7,002 nt of DNA from Myroides sp. (GTDB lineage: Bacteria > Bacteroidota > Bacteroidia > Flavobacteriales > Flavobacteriaceae). Below are positions 1 through 6,029 of the stretch, piece after piece. The notes under the pieces were generated by a model, which was given only the letters and a program-made list of their open reading frames with translations, did no database searches and was not told the origin of the DNA. The position numbers and the translations under genes were made by a program. Position 1 is the stretch's first letter, and each line of letters starts with the position of its first letter. The DNA lies in the NCBI GenBank assembly GCA_018384465.1, contig JAHAYQ010000306.1, forward strand, positions 1 through 7,002, given 5' to 3'.

Positions 1-534
1 ATCAACGTAAATTGTGGCGCCATGTGCGATGCCATTAATGCCGTAACCGAAGGTTTTCAAGGTAACGATTTCAATCACGTGGCAATGGTTTATTCTGATA
101 ACAACAAAGATCTTTTTGTTTACGAAGCCATAAGCAAAGGTGTGGTAAAAACACCGTTAAACAATTTTTTAAAACGCACCGATATCGTTTACAAAGGATC
201 TCTTAAAGAACCCTACCAATATTTAATTCCGTTGGCAGCTACGTTCTGTGAAGAGCAATTAGGCACTCCGTACGATGACGACTTTTTATACGATAACGGC
301 AAATATTATTGTTCAGAATTGTTATACGATGCCTTTTTATTTGCCAATGATAATCAACCGTTTTTTCAACTATTTCCTATGACGTATAAAGAACCGAATT
401 CTGAAAATTTCTTTCCTGTTTGGGTGGAACACTTTGCAAAACAAGGCATCGAAATCCCCGAAGGAAAACCGGGTTGCAATCCGGGCGGAATGAGTTTAGA
501 TGAGAAAGTGGAAATGGAGCGATTAAAATTTTGA
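1..534 (+). CDS. YiiX-like permuted papain-fold (NlpC/P60-type) cysteine hydrolase, 5' partial
   Basis: The reading frame is open from the first base of the window, so the start lies outside it; the ATG at 22 is internal, since the codons before it continue a typical family segment (NCGAMCDAI). Numbering from base 1, the visible part holds His26 in DFNHVAMVY, a Glu at about 42 in FVYEA, and Cys104 in YYCSELLYDAF. His before Cys is the circularly permuted order of the YiiX/YebB group (Peptidase_C92), not the Cys-first order of classical NlpC/P60. Members are thought to hydrolyse amide or ester bonds of peptidoglycan-like or lipid substrates; the substrate here is unknown. A signal peptide or lipobox, if present, is beyond the left edge. 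The fold family is fairly certain and the function is not. No clear terminator follows; the next gene starts 135 bases downstream. Confidence 0.85.
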   Translation: MNVNCGAMCDAINAVTEGFQGNDFNHVAMVYSDNNKDLFVYEAISKGVVKTPLNNFLKRTDIVYKGSLKEPYQYLIPLAATFCEEQLGTPYDDDFLYDNGKYYCSELLYDAFLFANDNQPFFQLFPMTYKEPNSENFFPVWVEHFAKQGIEIPEGKPGCNPGGMSLDEKVEMERLKF

Positions 535-638
535 TACCTATAAAAAAATCAAGCGCCTAAAAGACTTTACTTGTAACTATCTAAACTGACATAAACGTTA
601 AATATCTGTTTCTCGCCCTTTTTAATTTTCAAAAACAA

Positions 639-646
639 TAACTTTA
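639..646 (+). promoter_or_regulatory. Possible -7 box upstream of the ICL/PEP mutase-like gene
   Basis: TAACTTTA fits TAnnTTTG except for the last base and would give a leader of roughly 15-20 bases before the ATG at 670. The upstream sequence at the -33 distance is T-rich but has no clean TTTG, so this is weak. The rest of 535-638 shows no hairpin or gene. Confidence 0.3.
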
Positions 647-669
647 TAAGAAATTAAAAAAATAAAGCT

Positions 670-1425
670 ATGAGTTTAGAAAAGTTTAAAGAGCTGCATC
701 ACCAAAGCCAACCTTTATTGATTGCGAACACATGGGATGCTATTAGTAGTAAAGCCGCCGAAAAAGCAGGCTTTCAGGTCATCGGAACTTCAAGTCACGC
801 CATTGCCAATATATTGGGGTTAGAAGATGGGGAAATCATTCCGTTTAATGAAATGTTTTTTATAATTGAAAAAATTGTAAAATCAACAAAATTATTAGTT
901 TCTGCAGATATAGAGTCAGGTTATTCCCACGATCCGCAAATTGTTGCTACGTACATAGAACAACTGGTAGATATCGGCGTATTGGGAATTAATTTAGAAG
1001 ACGGACTTACCAAGGGAAAAGAACGTACCTTGGGTGAAATTTCCATTTTAGCAGATAAAATCAAACACATCAAATCGTACCTTAAAACCAAGGGAAAAGA
1101 TATATACATCAATGCACGTATTGATACCTACACCACCAAACATCAACAACCTTTAGAGGAAACGCTACGAAGAATTAAGAGCTACGAAGAGGCAGGAGCC
1201 GATGGTTTTTTTGTTCCACTGATTAATGAAGACAGCGATATAAAAGCTGTATTACAAGCTACCCAGCTACCTTTGAATGTCTTTTTAAAGGAAGGTTTAA
1301 AATCATTTGACGAATTTGCTGCTTTGGGCGTACATAGAATCAGTTCAGGAAATGGTATTCACGCCATAGTCACTAAAGCTACAGATAAAGCTTTTAACAG
1401 TTTAATGAGTGATAAATCGTTATAA
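670..1425 (+). CDS. Isocitrate lyase/phosphoenolpyruvate mutase superfamily protein
   Basis: A 251-residue TIM-barrel enzyme of the ICL/PEP mutase superfamily, whose members make or break C-C or P-C bonds next to a carboxylate using Mg2+. Visible landmarks are NTWDA (20-24, the usual N-terminal substrate-site motif), the metal-site segment SADIESGY (78-85, Asp80 and Glu82), GINLEDG (106-112, with Glu110/Asp111), and ARID (149-152). The length fits the short bacterial branch, not full isocitrate lyase. The mobile loop after LEDG reads LTKGKERTLG and lacks the KKCGH/KRCGH catalytic cysteine of isocitrate and methylisocitrate lyases, so neither activity should be assigned. It also lacks the recognisable PEP mutase loop. 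No signal peptide is seen, so it is probably cytosolic. The start is supported by the A-rich leader and by being the only reasonable ATG before NTWDA. It appears to be a single-gene unit ending in a strong terminator. Confidence 0.88.
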   Translation: MSLEKFKELHHQSQPLLIANTWDAISSKAAEKAGFQVIGTSSHAIANILGLEDGEIIPFNEMFFIIEKIVKSTKLLVSADIESGYSHDPQIVATYIEQLVDIGVLGINLEDGLTKGKERTLGEISILADKIKHIKSYLKTKGKDIYINARIDTYTTKHQQPLEETLRRIKSYEEAGADGFFVPLINEDSDIKAVLQATQLPLNVFLKEGLKSFDEFAALGVHRISSGNGIHAIVTKATDKAFNSLMSDKSL

Positions 1426-1455
1426 AAAAAAGACTGAAAGTTCAGTCTTTTTTTT
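1424..1455. terminator. Bidirectional rho-independent terminator shared by two convergent genes
   Basis: GACTGA (1432-1437) and TCAGTC (1442-1447) form a stem with a 4-base loop. It is flanked by eight A (1424-1431) and eight T (1448-1455), which extend the stem and provide a U-tract on either strand. The left A-run begins inside the stop of the ICL/PEP mutase-like gene, and the right T-run enters the stop of the convergent CBS gene (1454-1456). It serves both transcripts. Confidence 0.9.
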
Positions 1456-1873
1456 AGGCATTTTTTAAAAAATACTCCAACAAATCAGTCGTAGTTACAA
1501 TGCCTACTAAATCGCCATTTTCTTCTATTACAGGAAGTGAATGAAACGTTTGCTGTATCAGTTGTTGAATTACTTCTTTTAATGGGGTTTCGGTAGTTAC
1601 AGTAACCGGCGCTTTTGCCATAACTTGGACTATACTAAACATATCGTACACCACAGCCTCTACATCTTCCTCCCCTTCGGTTACATCAGCATAACTTATT
1701 TTTAACAAATCAGAATAGCTTAAAACTCCTACCAATTTATGATCCTCAACTACCGGCAAGTGTCTTATTTTATGTTTTTTAAACAATTTTTCAGCATCGT
1801 ACAAACTGTTCTTTTCCGTTAAGGTAACAAGTTGCTTACTCATTATCTGCTTCACAGGAATATTTAATACCAT
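1454..1873 (-). CDS. Protein of two CBS domains
   Basis: A 139-residue soluble protein made almost wholly of a CBS (Bateman) pair. CBS1 spans about residues 5-60 (IMSKQLVTLTE, RHLPVVEDHKLVGVLSYSDLL) and CBS2 about 82-137 (VMAKAPVTVTTETPLKEV, HSLPVIEENGDLVGIVTTTDLL). Both end in the h-G-h-h-[ST]-x-x-D signature typical of adenosine-nucleotide binding. A short acidic linker (ADVTEGEEDVEA, 62-73) joins them. There is no fused catalytic or transporter domain, so it is probably a stand-alone sensor of AMP/ATP or similar ligands acting on an unknown partner. The start ATG (1871-1873) fits the domain boundary. It is divergent from the lipoprotein gene and convergent with the ICL/PEP mutase-like gene. 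Confidence 0.9.
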   Translation of the reverse strand: MVLNIPVKQIMSKQLVTLTEKNSLYDAEKLFKKHKIRHLPVVEDHKLVGVLSYSDLLKISYADVTEGEEDVEAVVYDMFSIVQVMAKAPVTVTTETPLKEVIQQLIQQTFHSLPVIEENGDLVGIVTTTDLLEYFLKNA

Positions 1874-1909
1874 AATTCATAATGTTAGTTAATCAATTCA
1901 TTTTCAATA

Positions 1910-1940
1910 CAAATTTAATTATTTTTAAAAGGATACTAAA
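1910..1940 (-). promoter_or_regulatory. Bacteroidota-type promoter for the CBS gene
   Basis: Read on the minus strand, TAAATTTG (1917 to 1910) is a perfect TAnnTTTG -7 box. TTTA (1940 to 1937) lies 19 bases upstream as an imperfect -33 box. This would place the transcript start about 30 bases before the ATG. Confidence 0.6.
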
Positions 1941-1951
1941 TGATAAACCAC

Positions 1952-1983
1952 ATTGTTATTTCAATAAATTTGTGGTATCTTTA
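1952..1983 (+). promoter_or_regulatory. Promoter of the lipoprotein gene, overlapped by an imperfect palindrome
   Basis: ATTG (1952-1955), a 20-base spacer and TATCTTTA (1976-1983) fit the Bacteroidota -33/-7 pattern with one mismatch in the -7 box. The transcript would start about 20 bases before the ATG at 2012. The spacer is largely occupied by an imperfect dyad, reported separately under findings. Confidence 0.5.
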
Positions 1984-2011
1984 ATTGTTAAAACAACCGA
2001 TAAAATATTCT

Positions 2012-2617
2012 ATGAAAAAACTAATAGCAATTTTAGCGTTGGCTGTTTTATTGGTATCTTGCAAAGAATCAATTGCTAATTTTACCGATGTACAACCTGT
2101 TAACAAGACCAATCTTAAATCGTTTCCTAAAAAAATGCAGGGCGTGTATCACAATGCAGCATTCCATACCGATCTTACTATTGAAAATCAAATTGTTTTA
2201 TTAACAACACATTTTAATGATACGATAAATACAGCAGACCTTCAACAATTGTCTTCAGAAATTAAAGTAGACGCTCAGCCGCTAAACGATTCGCTTTTTA
2301 TAGCAACCTATGCGGTAACCGATACAGTTTTTACATTATCTAACCAACAAGTACTACGAAAATGGAAAGGACATTATTTTTTAAATAGTCAACAAGAAAA
2401 CAAGCTGTGGGAGGTAAAAAAACTAACCTATAAAAACAACATAGTATCTGTAAGTAATATTGTTTCTGAAGAGGCTATTGCGCAATTAGACCAACTTACG
2501 GAAACAGCCACAGATTCTATCCGACCTAAAACATACACCTTAAATAAAAAGCAATTTAAACAATTTGTAAAAGAAAATGGGTTTAGCGAAAGCAATGCCT
2601 ACGTTCGAAAAAAATAA
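2012..2617 (+). CDS. Small SPII lipoprotein of unknown function
   Basis: The 201-residue product begins MKKLIAILALAVLLVSC, a clear lipoprotein signal with a Lys-Lys n-region, hydrophobic core and lipobox LVSC, so Cys17 would be lipidated. The upstream in-frame ATG at 1985 would add nine residues ahead of the signal and sits at the promoter, so 2012 is preferred. After the Cys comes KES, only loosely like the K/D/E-rich surface-export signal described for some Flavobacteriaceae lipoproteins, so surface versus periplasmic location is open. The mature part has no motif I recognise. It is Thr/Asn/Gln-rich, predicted mostly beta in the first two thirds, and ends in a Lys-rich tail (LNKKQFKQFVKENGF). 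It is probably transcribed alone; its stop lies inside a hairpin shared with the convergent thioredoxin-like gene. Confidence 0.85.
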   Translation: MKKLIAILALAVLLVSCKESIANFTDVQPVNKTNLKSFPKKMQGVYHNAAFHTDLTIENQIVLLTTHFNDTINTADLQQLSSEIKVDAQPLNDSLFIATYAVTDTVFTLSNQQVLRKWKGHYFLNSQQENKLWEVKKLTYKNNIVSVSNIVSEEAIAQLDQLTETATDSIRPKTYTLNKKQFKQFVKENGFSESNAYVRKK

Positions 2618-2640
2618 ACCCAGCTATTTTACTGGGTTTA
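2615..2640. terminator. Hairpin terminator between convergent genes, containing both stop codons
   Basis: TAAACCCAG (2615-2623) pairs over 9 bp with CTGGGTTTA (2632-2640) around the loop CTATTTTA. On the minus strand the stem is followed by TTTATTTTTTT-like sequence, a good U-tract, so it should terminate the thioredoxin-like gene well. On the plus strand the U-tract is short (TTTA), so termination of the lipoprotein transcript may be weaker. Confidence 0.8.
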
Positions 2641-3223
2641 AAATGGTTATCCATTCGTTTTGCAACGAAACTCCTTTATCATTATTATACCAAATTTGTA
2701 TTCCCTCTTTAACGGCATCGTTAAAACCACCTTCTTGATCCAACAAGCGTTTTACTTCAACTTGAGCACTTGCTGGTCGAGGTCCCCATGTAAATAATTC
2801 TTGGTAATCTTCTGTAAGAGCAATTACCTTAGGAATGGATCTGCCTCCGTTGGTAAGATATTTTTGCATCAATTCATCATTGTCGTCTCGCAATACCAAA
2901 CGTAAATCGATCAAGGGGTTTATGATTGAAAGTTTATTGAAAACGGGTACGTGTTGCGCGGCATCTCCACACCAACTTTCCGTTAAAACCAACCACGTTT
3001 GTGGAACCGTAATTGCTTGTACCGCTTTTTCTAATTCGGGTAAAATCTGTTGTGTTTTGTCTAAACGCTTCATCCGAGCCCGATTTAACTTAGTAAAGTC
3101 AGTTAATAACTCAGTTTGTTCATGTCCGGTTGAGGCATTCTGGGAGATTTTTTCGTCGATTAAATTTAAATAATCGTTATATGACATCGAATTTTCGATG
3201 GCCTTTTGGAAGATTGACTGCAT
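2624..3223 (-). CDS. Thioredoxin-fold family protein with a single-cysteine WCGDA motif
   Basis: A 199-residue protein. An alpha-helical N-terminal region (about 1-70) precedes a thioredoxin-like core: TWLVLTESWCGDAAQHVPVF (77-96) carries the active-site position with Cys85, and RSIPKV (128-133) holds the cis-proline Pro131. The motif is WCGD, not CxxC, so the resolving Cys is absent and a classical dithiol reductase is unlikely; it fits the Thioredoxin_9-type family of Bacteroidota and Firmicutes, of poorly defined function. No signal peptide is seen, so it is cytosolic. The ATG at 3221-3223 is chosen because the frame can be extended to 3304 only by running through both divergent promoters and into the patatin gene, and the extension lacks family character. 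It is convergent with the lipoprotein gene, with only 6 bases between the two ORFs. Confidence 0.88.
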   Translation of the reverse strand: MQSIFQKAIENSMSYNDYLNLIDEKISQNASTGHEQTELLTDFTKLNRARMKRLDKTQQILPELEKAVQAITVPQTWLVLTESWCGDAAQHVPVFNKLSIINPLIDLRLVLRDDNDELMQKYLTNGGRSIPKVIALTEDYQELFTWGPRPASAQVEVKRLLDQEGGFNDAVKEGIQIWYNNDKGVSLQNEWITILNPVK

Positions 3224-3237
3224 AATTTGTATTTTTA
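3205..3237 (+). promoter_or_regulatory. Likely promoter of the patatin gene
   Basis: TTTG (3205-3208), 21 bases, then TATTTTTA (3230-3237) match the -33/-7 pattern with one mismatch. It predicts a leader of about 25 bases. The -33 side lies inside the first codons of the divergent thioredoxin-like gene. Confidence 0.45.
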
Positions 3238-3239
3238 TA

Positions 3240-3272
3240 CAAAAATAGCGAATTAACGTTACAAATAACAAT
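3240..3272 (-). promoter_or_regulatory. Promoter of the thioredoxin-like gene
   Basis: On the minus strand TATTTTTG (3247 to 3240) is a perfect TAnnTTTG box. ATTG (3272 to 3269) is 21 bases upstream, overlapping the first codon of the divergent patatin gene. The leader would be about 10-15 bases. Confidence 0.5.
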
Positions 3273-4062
3273 GAATTATAAAGCAACCGTTTTCGGTTTG
3301 GCACTCTCCGGAGGCGGACATAAAGGCATAGCGCACGCAGGCGTTCTTAAATTTTTAAACGAAGAGGGTATATATCCAGAAATTATATCTGGTACCAGCG
3401 CCGGTTCTATTGTAGGCGGTCTATATGCCAACGGAATGAAACCCGAAAAGATATTGAGCTTTTTTAAATCGGTAAATCTGTTTAGCTGGAGCCACCTGTC
3501 TTTTAGAAAAGCGGGGTTTTTAGACGCTGATCAGTTTGCACGCTACCTTACGAATGAATTTGGCGACAAAACCATTAAGGATTTAGAGGTAGAATTGTAC
3601 ATTTCGGCTACCGAAATTGAACGGGGAAAGTTAAAAATTTTCCATAAAAACACGAAAGTAGTTTCAGCAATTCTCGCTTCAAGTGCCTTTCCAGGAGTAT
3701 TTTCTCCGGTTGTGATTAACAATAGAATTTACAGCGACGGCGGAATTTTAAACAACTACCCGGTAAACACCATTCAGGGGCGTTGCGATTTTTTAATCGG
3801 CAGTAATGTCAATCCCGTATTAATGTACAATCAAACTCGGTTTACATCAATCAAATCGGTAGCATTACGAGCTTTTGAAATCATGATGATGCAAAACACT
3901 TTTCCGCAAAACGAACTGTGCGATTGGCACATACAACCCGAAGCATTAGCTAATTTTAGTACTTTTGAAACCTCTAAAAAACGAATGGACGAAATTTTTG
4001 AAATAGGTTACAACGAAGCTAAAAACAATTTTGAAAAGATAAAGGAGAAGATGGAATTTTAA
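3271..4062 (+). CDS. Patatin-like phospholipase (RssA/YlbK-like)
   Basis: A 263-residue protein with all patatin landmarks in order: the oxyanion-hole loop SGGGHKG (13-19), nucleophile elbow GTSAG (41-45, Ser43), a SSAFPGVFSP segment (138-146), and the catalytic Asp in SDGG (155-158, Asp156). These make a Ser-Asp dyad lipid acyl hydrolase. No signal peptide or membrane span is visible, so it should be cytosolic or peripherally membrane-bound, unlike the long Bacteroidota patatin/BamA-type fusions. Length is normal for the RssA-like group. The start at 3271 is close to the first conserved strand (VFGLALSGGG), as expected. It is divergent from the thioredoxin-like gene (47 bases between starts) and followed by pyrH, which has its own promoter. 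The natural lipid substrate is not inferable. Confidence 0.93.
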   Translation: MNYKATVFGLALSGGGHKGIAHAGVLKFLNEEGIYPEIISGTSAGSIVGGLYANGMKPEKILSFFKSVNLFSWSHLSFRKAGFLDADQFARYLTNEFGDKTIKDLEVELYISATEIERGKLKIFHKNTKVVSAILASSAFPGVFSPVVINNRIYSDGGILNNYPVNTIQGRCDFLIGSNVNPVLMYNQTRFTSIKSVALRAFEIMMMQNTFPQNELCDWHIQPEALANFSTFETSKKRMDEIFEIGYNEAKNNFEKIKEKMEF

Positions 4063-4076
4063 ACTTCTTTTCTTTT
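4046..4076 (+). terminator. Weak terminator-like element after the patatin gene
   Basis: AGAAG (4046-4050) can pair with CTTCT (4064-4068) around a 13-base loop containing the stop codon, followed by a T-rich run to 4078. The stem is short, so this is tentative. Confidence 0.25.
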
Positions 4077-4097
4077 TTAATTTATTCACTACTAAGA

Positions 4098-4128
4098 TTT
4101 CCAAACAATAGCAAAAATGGTATATTTG
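4098..4128 (+). promoter_or_regulatory. Promoter of the pyrH-frr operon
   Basis: TATATTTG (4121-4128) is a perfect TAnnTTTG box, and TTTC (4098-4101) lies 19 bases upstream as a near-match to TTTG. The transcript would start about 14 bases before the ATG at 4149, giving a short leader with no Shine-Dalgarno sequence. Confidence 0.65.
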
Positions 4129-4148
4129 CAAATAAATTTTTCCTCGAG

Positions 4149-4853
4149 ATGAAATACAAAAGAATACTTCTAAAATTAAGCGGCGAAGCTTTAATGGGTG
4201 ATAACCAATACGGTATAGACCCTAACCGTTTGGCCGAATACGCACAAGAAATAAAAAAAGTTGTTGATTTAGGTGTTGAAGTAGCCATTGTAATTGGCGG
4301 AGGAAACATTTTTAGAGGAGTTGCCGGCGCAAGTAAAGGCATGGATCGCGTTCAGGGCGACTATATGGGAATGCTGGCAACAGTAATTAACGGCATGGCA
4401 TTGCAAGGTGCTTTAGAAGATGCCGGAATGCTTACCCGTTTGCAAACTGCCTTAAAAATTGAAGCTATTGCAGAACCTTATATTAAACGTAGAGCCACAC
4501 GCCACTTAGAAAAAGGACGTATCGTTATCTTTGGTGCCGGAACAGGAAATCCGTATTTTACAACCGATACCGCTGCTGTTTTAAGAGGTATTGAAGTGGG
4601 GGCCGATGTTATCCTAAAAGGCACTCGTGTTGATGGTGTGTACACTGCCGACCCTGAGAAAGACACAAATGCAGTAAAATACGAAACCATTTCGTTTGCT
4701 GATGTGTTAGAAAAAGGATTGAATGTAATGGATACTACCGCTTTTACTTTAAGTCAGGAAAATCATTTGCCTATAGTGGTATTTGATATGAACAAAGAAG
4801 ATAATTTATTAAAAGTGTGCCAAGGCGAAACAATTGGTACAACGGTTTATTAA
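4149..4853 (+). CDS. pyrH: UMP kinase (uridylate kinase)
   Basis: Phosphorylates UMP to UDP with ATP in pyrimidine nucleotide synthesis, in the cytosol, normally as a hexamer under allosteric control. The 234-residue product belongs to the amino acid kinase fold. It shows KLSGEAL (9-15) and GGGNIFRG (50-57) for phosphate binding, GDYMGM with Asp71 at the UMP site, GTGNPYFTTDTAA (131-143), and the nucleotide-binding DGVYTADP (162-169). Length and motif order are typical of bacterial PyrH. The ATG directly precedes the conserved first strand (KYKRILLKLSG). frr follows after 17 bases, so the two are almost surely co-transcribed, a pairing widely conserved in bacteria. Here the usual upstream rpsB-tsf genes are replaced by the patatin gene. 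Confidence 0.98.
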   Translation: MKYKRILLKLSGEALMGDNQYGIDPNRLAEYAQEIKKVVDLGVEVAIVIGGGNIFRGVAGASKGMDRVQGDYMGMLATVINGMALQGALEDAGMLTRLQTALKIEAIAEPYIKRRATRHLEKGRIVIFGAGTGNPYFTTDTAAVLRGIEVGADVILKGTRVDGVYTADPEKDTNAVKYETISFADVLEKGLNVMDTTAFTLSQENHLPIVVFDMNKEDNLLKVCQGETIGTTVY

Positions 4854-4870
4854 TTAAAAACAATAAAATC

Positions 4871-5434
4871 ATGACAGAAGAAATTAATTTTATAATAGAC
4901 GCAGCTAAAGAATCAATGGAAGATTCTATTGCACACTTAAATAAAAGTTTATTAAACATTCGCGCTGGTAAAGCCAATCCGCAAATGTTAGGATCTGTTT
5001 TTGTTGATTACTACGGATCTGCTACTGCGCTTTCACAGGTGGCAAACATCAATGTACCCGATCCAAGAACCCTAACCGTAACGCCGTGGGAAAAAAACAT
5101 GTTGCAACCTATTGAAAAAGCTATTATGATAGCGAATTTAGGTTTGAATCCTATGAACAACGGGGATACCATCATCATCAACATTCCGGCATTAACAGAA
5201 GAACGACGTAAAGATTTAGCTAAACAAGCAAAAGGAGAAGCAGAAGACGCTAAAATATCTATCCGTAACGCACGTAAAGATGCCAATACCGACATTAAAA
5301 AACAAGAAAAAGAAGGCACTTCTGAAGATGTTTGTAAAGACGCCGAAGACCGCGTGCAAAAATTAACCGATGCTTACATTAAAAAAATAGATGATATTTT
5401 TGCTGAAAAAGAAGCAGAAATTATGAAAGTATAA
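4871..5434 (+). CDS. frr: Ribosome recycling factor
   Basis: Releases ribosomes from mRNA after termination, together with EF-G. The 187-residue protein has the normal RRF length and signatures: NIRAGKANP (29-37), VPDPRTLTVTPWEK (62-75), the hinge-proximal IPALTEERRKDLAKQAK (105-121), and IRNARKDAN (131-139) in the long three-helix bundle, with a charged C-terminal helix. The start at 4871 gives the family N-terminus; an in-frame ATG at 4817 lies inside pyrH and is rejected. No Shine-Dalgarno sequence is present, only an A-rich leader. It is the second gene of the pyrH-frr operon and is followed at once by a strong terminator. Confidence 0.98.
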   Translation: MTEEINFIIDAAKESMEDSIAHLNKSLLNIRAGKANPQMLGSVFVDYYGSATALSQVANINVPDPRTLTVTPWEKNMLQPIEKAIMIANLGLNPMNNGDTIIINIPALTEERRKDLAKQAKGEAEDAKISIRNARKDANTDIKKQEKEGTSEDVCKDAEDRVQKLTDAYIKKIDDIFAEKEAEIMKV

Positions 5435-5436
5435 GT

Positions 5437-5464
5437 AAAAGCCACTCGTTTTGAGTGGCTTTTT
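5437..5464. terminator. Rho-independent terminator after frr, probably bidirectional
   Basis: AAAAGCCACTC (5437-5447) and GAGTGGCTTTT (5453-5463) form an 11-bp stem with loop GTTTT, with the T-run continuing to 5464. It ends the pyrH-frr transcript. The A-side gives a TTTT run on the minus strand, so it can also stop the convergent cupin transcript. Confidence 0.92.
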
Positions 5465-5475
5465 ATGTTAGTATG

Positions 5476-5886
5476 CTATTTCATCAATAGTAATTGACTA
5501 TCTTCTAAGCCCTTTACCCAATGTTTGATATGTGGTTCAATCTTTTGAATAGCTCCGGGTTCTAAAACTGTTTGGTAGCCATTTTCATCTTCATACGTCA
5601 CTTTGCCGGTTACACATACTAAAATAGCAGGTGTGGGCGTGGTATGCTCTGGTAACAATCCGTCTTTTTTAAGATGTAAACTGCGGGTTACTCCTTCTTC
5701 GCCTTTAAATAAGACCTTTACAGACAAAGGCTTATCGCCTGTATGTAATTCGTTTAAATGTATTATTTCTTCCATAATCTGAGTAGTTGCTTGCTGTGTA
5801 CCTTGTTCTTGTGCATAACTACTAAAAGTCATACTCAAAAAAAGAATAAAGCTGCTAAATAATTTAAAAGTTGTTTTCATTTGCAT
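5476..5886 (-). CDS. Secreted small cupin-domain protein
   Basis: A 136-residue protein. Residues 1-25 are a Sec signal peptide (K4, hydrophobic core FILFLSM, predicted cleavage SSYA/QEQ). The mature part is a single cupin: about 55-100 holds the first half (LLPEHTTPTPAILVCVTGKV, with His81 and Gly94), and about 104-136 the second (VLEPGAIQKIEPHIKHWVKGLEDSQLLL, with His119 and His122). The canonical HxH of motif 1 is reduced to one His, so metal binding and enzymatic activity are uncertain; it may act as a periplasmic binding or stress protein. A second ATG two codons in (5880) is an equally plausible start, since MKTTFKLF is a more usual signal-peptide opening. It converges on frr across a shared terminator. 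Confidence 0.85.
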   Translation of the reverse strand: MQMKTTFKLFSSFILFLSMTFSSYAQEQGTQQATTQIMEEIIHLNELHTGDKPLSVKVLFKGEEGVTRSLHLKKDGLLPEHTTPTPAILVCVTGKVTYEDENGYQTVLEPGAIQKIEPHIKHWVKGLEDSQLLLMK

Positions 5887-5897
5887 ACCGCTTTCTA

Positions 5898-5905
5898 CAA
5901 ATTTA
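5898..5905 (-). promoter_or_regulatory. -7 box of the cupin gene
   Basis: On the minus strand TAAATTTG (5905 to 5898) is a perfect TAnnTTTG, but it leaves only about 5 bases between the expected start of transcription and the ATG. No TTTG or TTG is seen at the -33 distance. A very short leader or another promoter is possible. Confidence 0.35.
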
Positions 5906-6029
5906 ATAAAAATTCTTTTTTAATGTTTTAAAATTTAAATTAACGCAATCAAAACTAACACAAAACAGAATCAATTAGGTAATAGTATATTTGTCTATAA
6001 GGAAACAAACTATTTTTTATCTACCTCTC

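Noticed and set aside
535..669. Search for a terminator or small RNA after the YiiX-like gene
   Set aside because: No stem of useful length followed by a U-tract was found; only the 6-base palindrome AACGTT and scattered T-runs.
1461..1472. TTTTTTAAAAAA perfect palindrome
   Set aside because: It falls in the coding sequence for the FLKN end of the CBS protein and is expected by chance in such AT-rich DNA.
1882..2079. A 65-codon plus-strand reading frame overlapping the lipoprotein start
   Set aside because: It covers the divergent promoter region and overlaps the lipoprotein signal peptide in another frame; its composition looks like random AT-rich sequence.
3224..3304. N-terminal extension of the thioredoxin-like gene
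   Set aside because: It would overlap the patatin start and both promoters, and the added residues show no signal peptide or family similarity; the ATG at 3223 fits better.
5011..5319. A 102-codon minus-strand frame inside frr
   Set aside because: It lies antisense to a highly conserved gene and has no motif, promoter or leader of its own; similar antisense frames within pyrH (4478-4690) and the ICL/PEP mutase-like gene (921-1112) are rejected for the same reason.
5986..5993. TATATTTG on the plus strand, a perfect -7 box in the cupin/beta-barrel gap
   Set aside because: There is no -33 match at a proper distance and no plus-strand gene downstream. A non-coding RNA cannot be excluded but has no other support.
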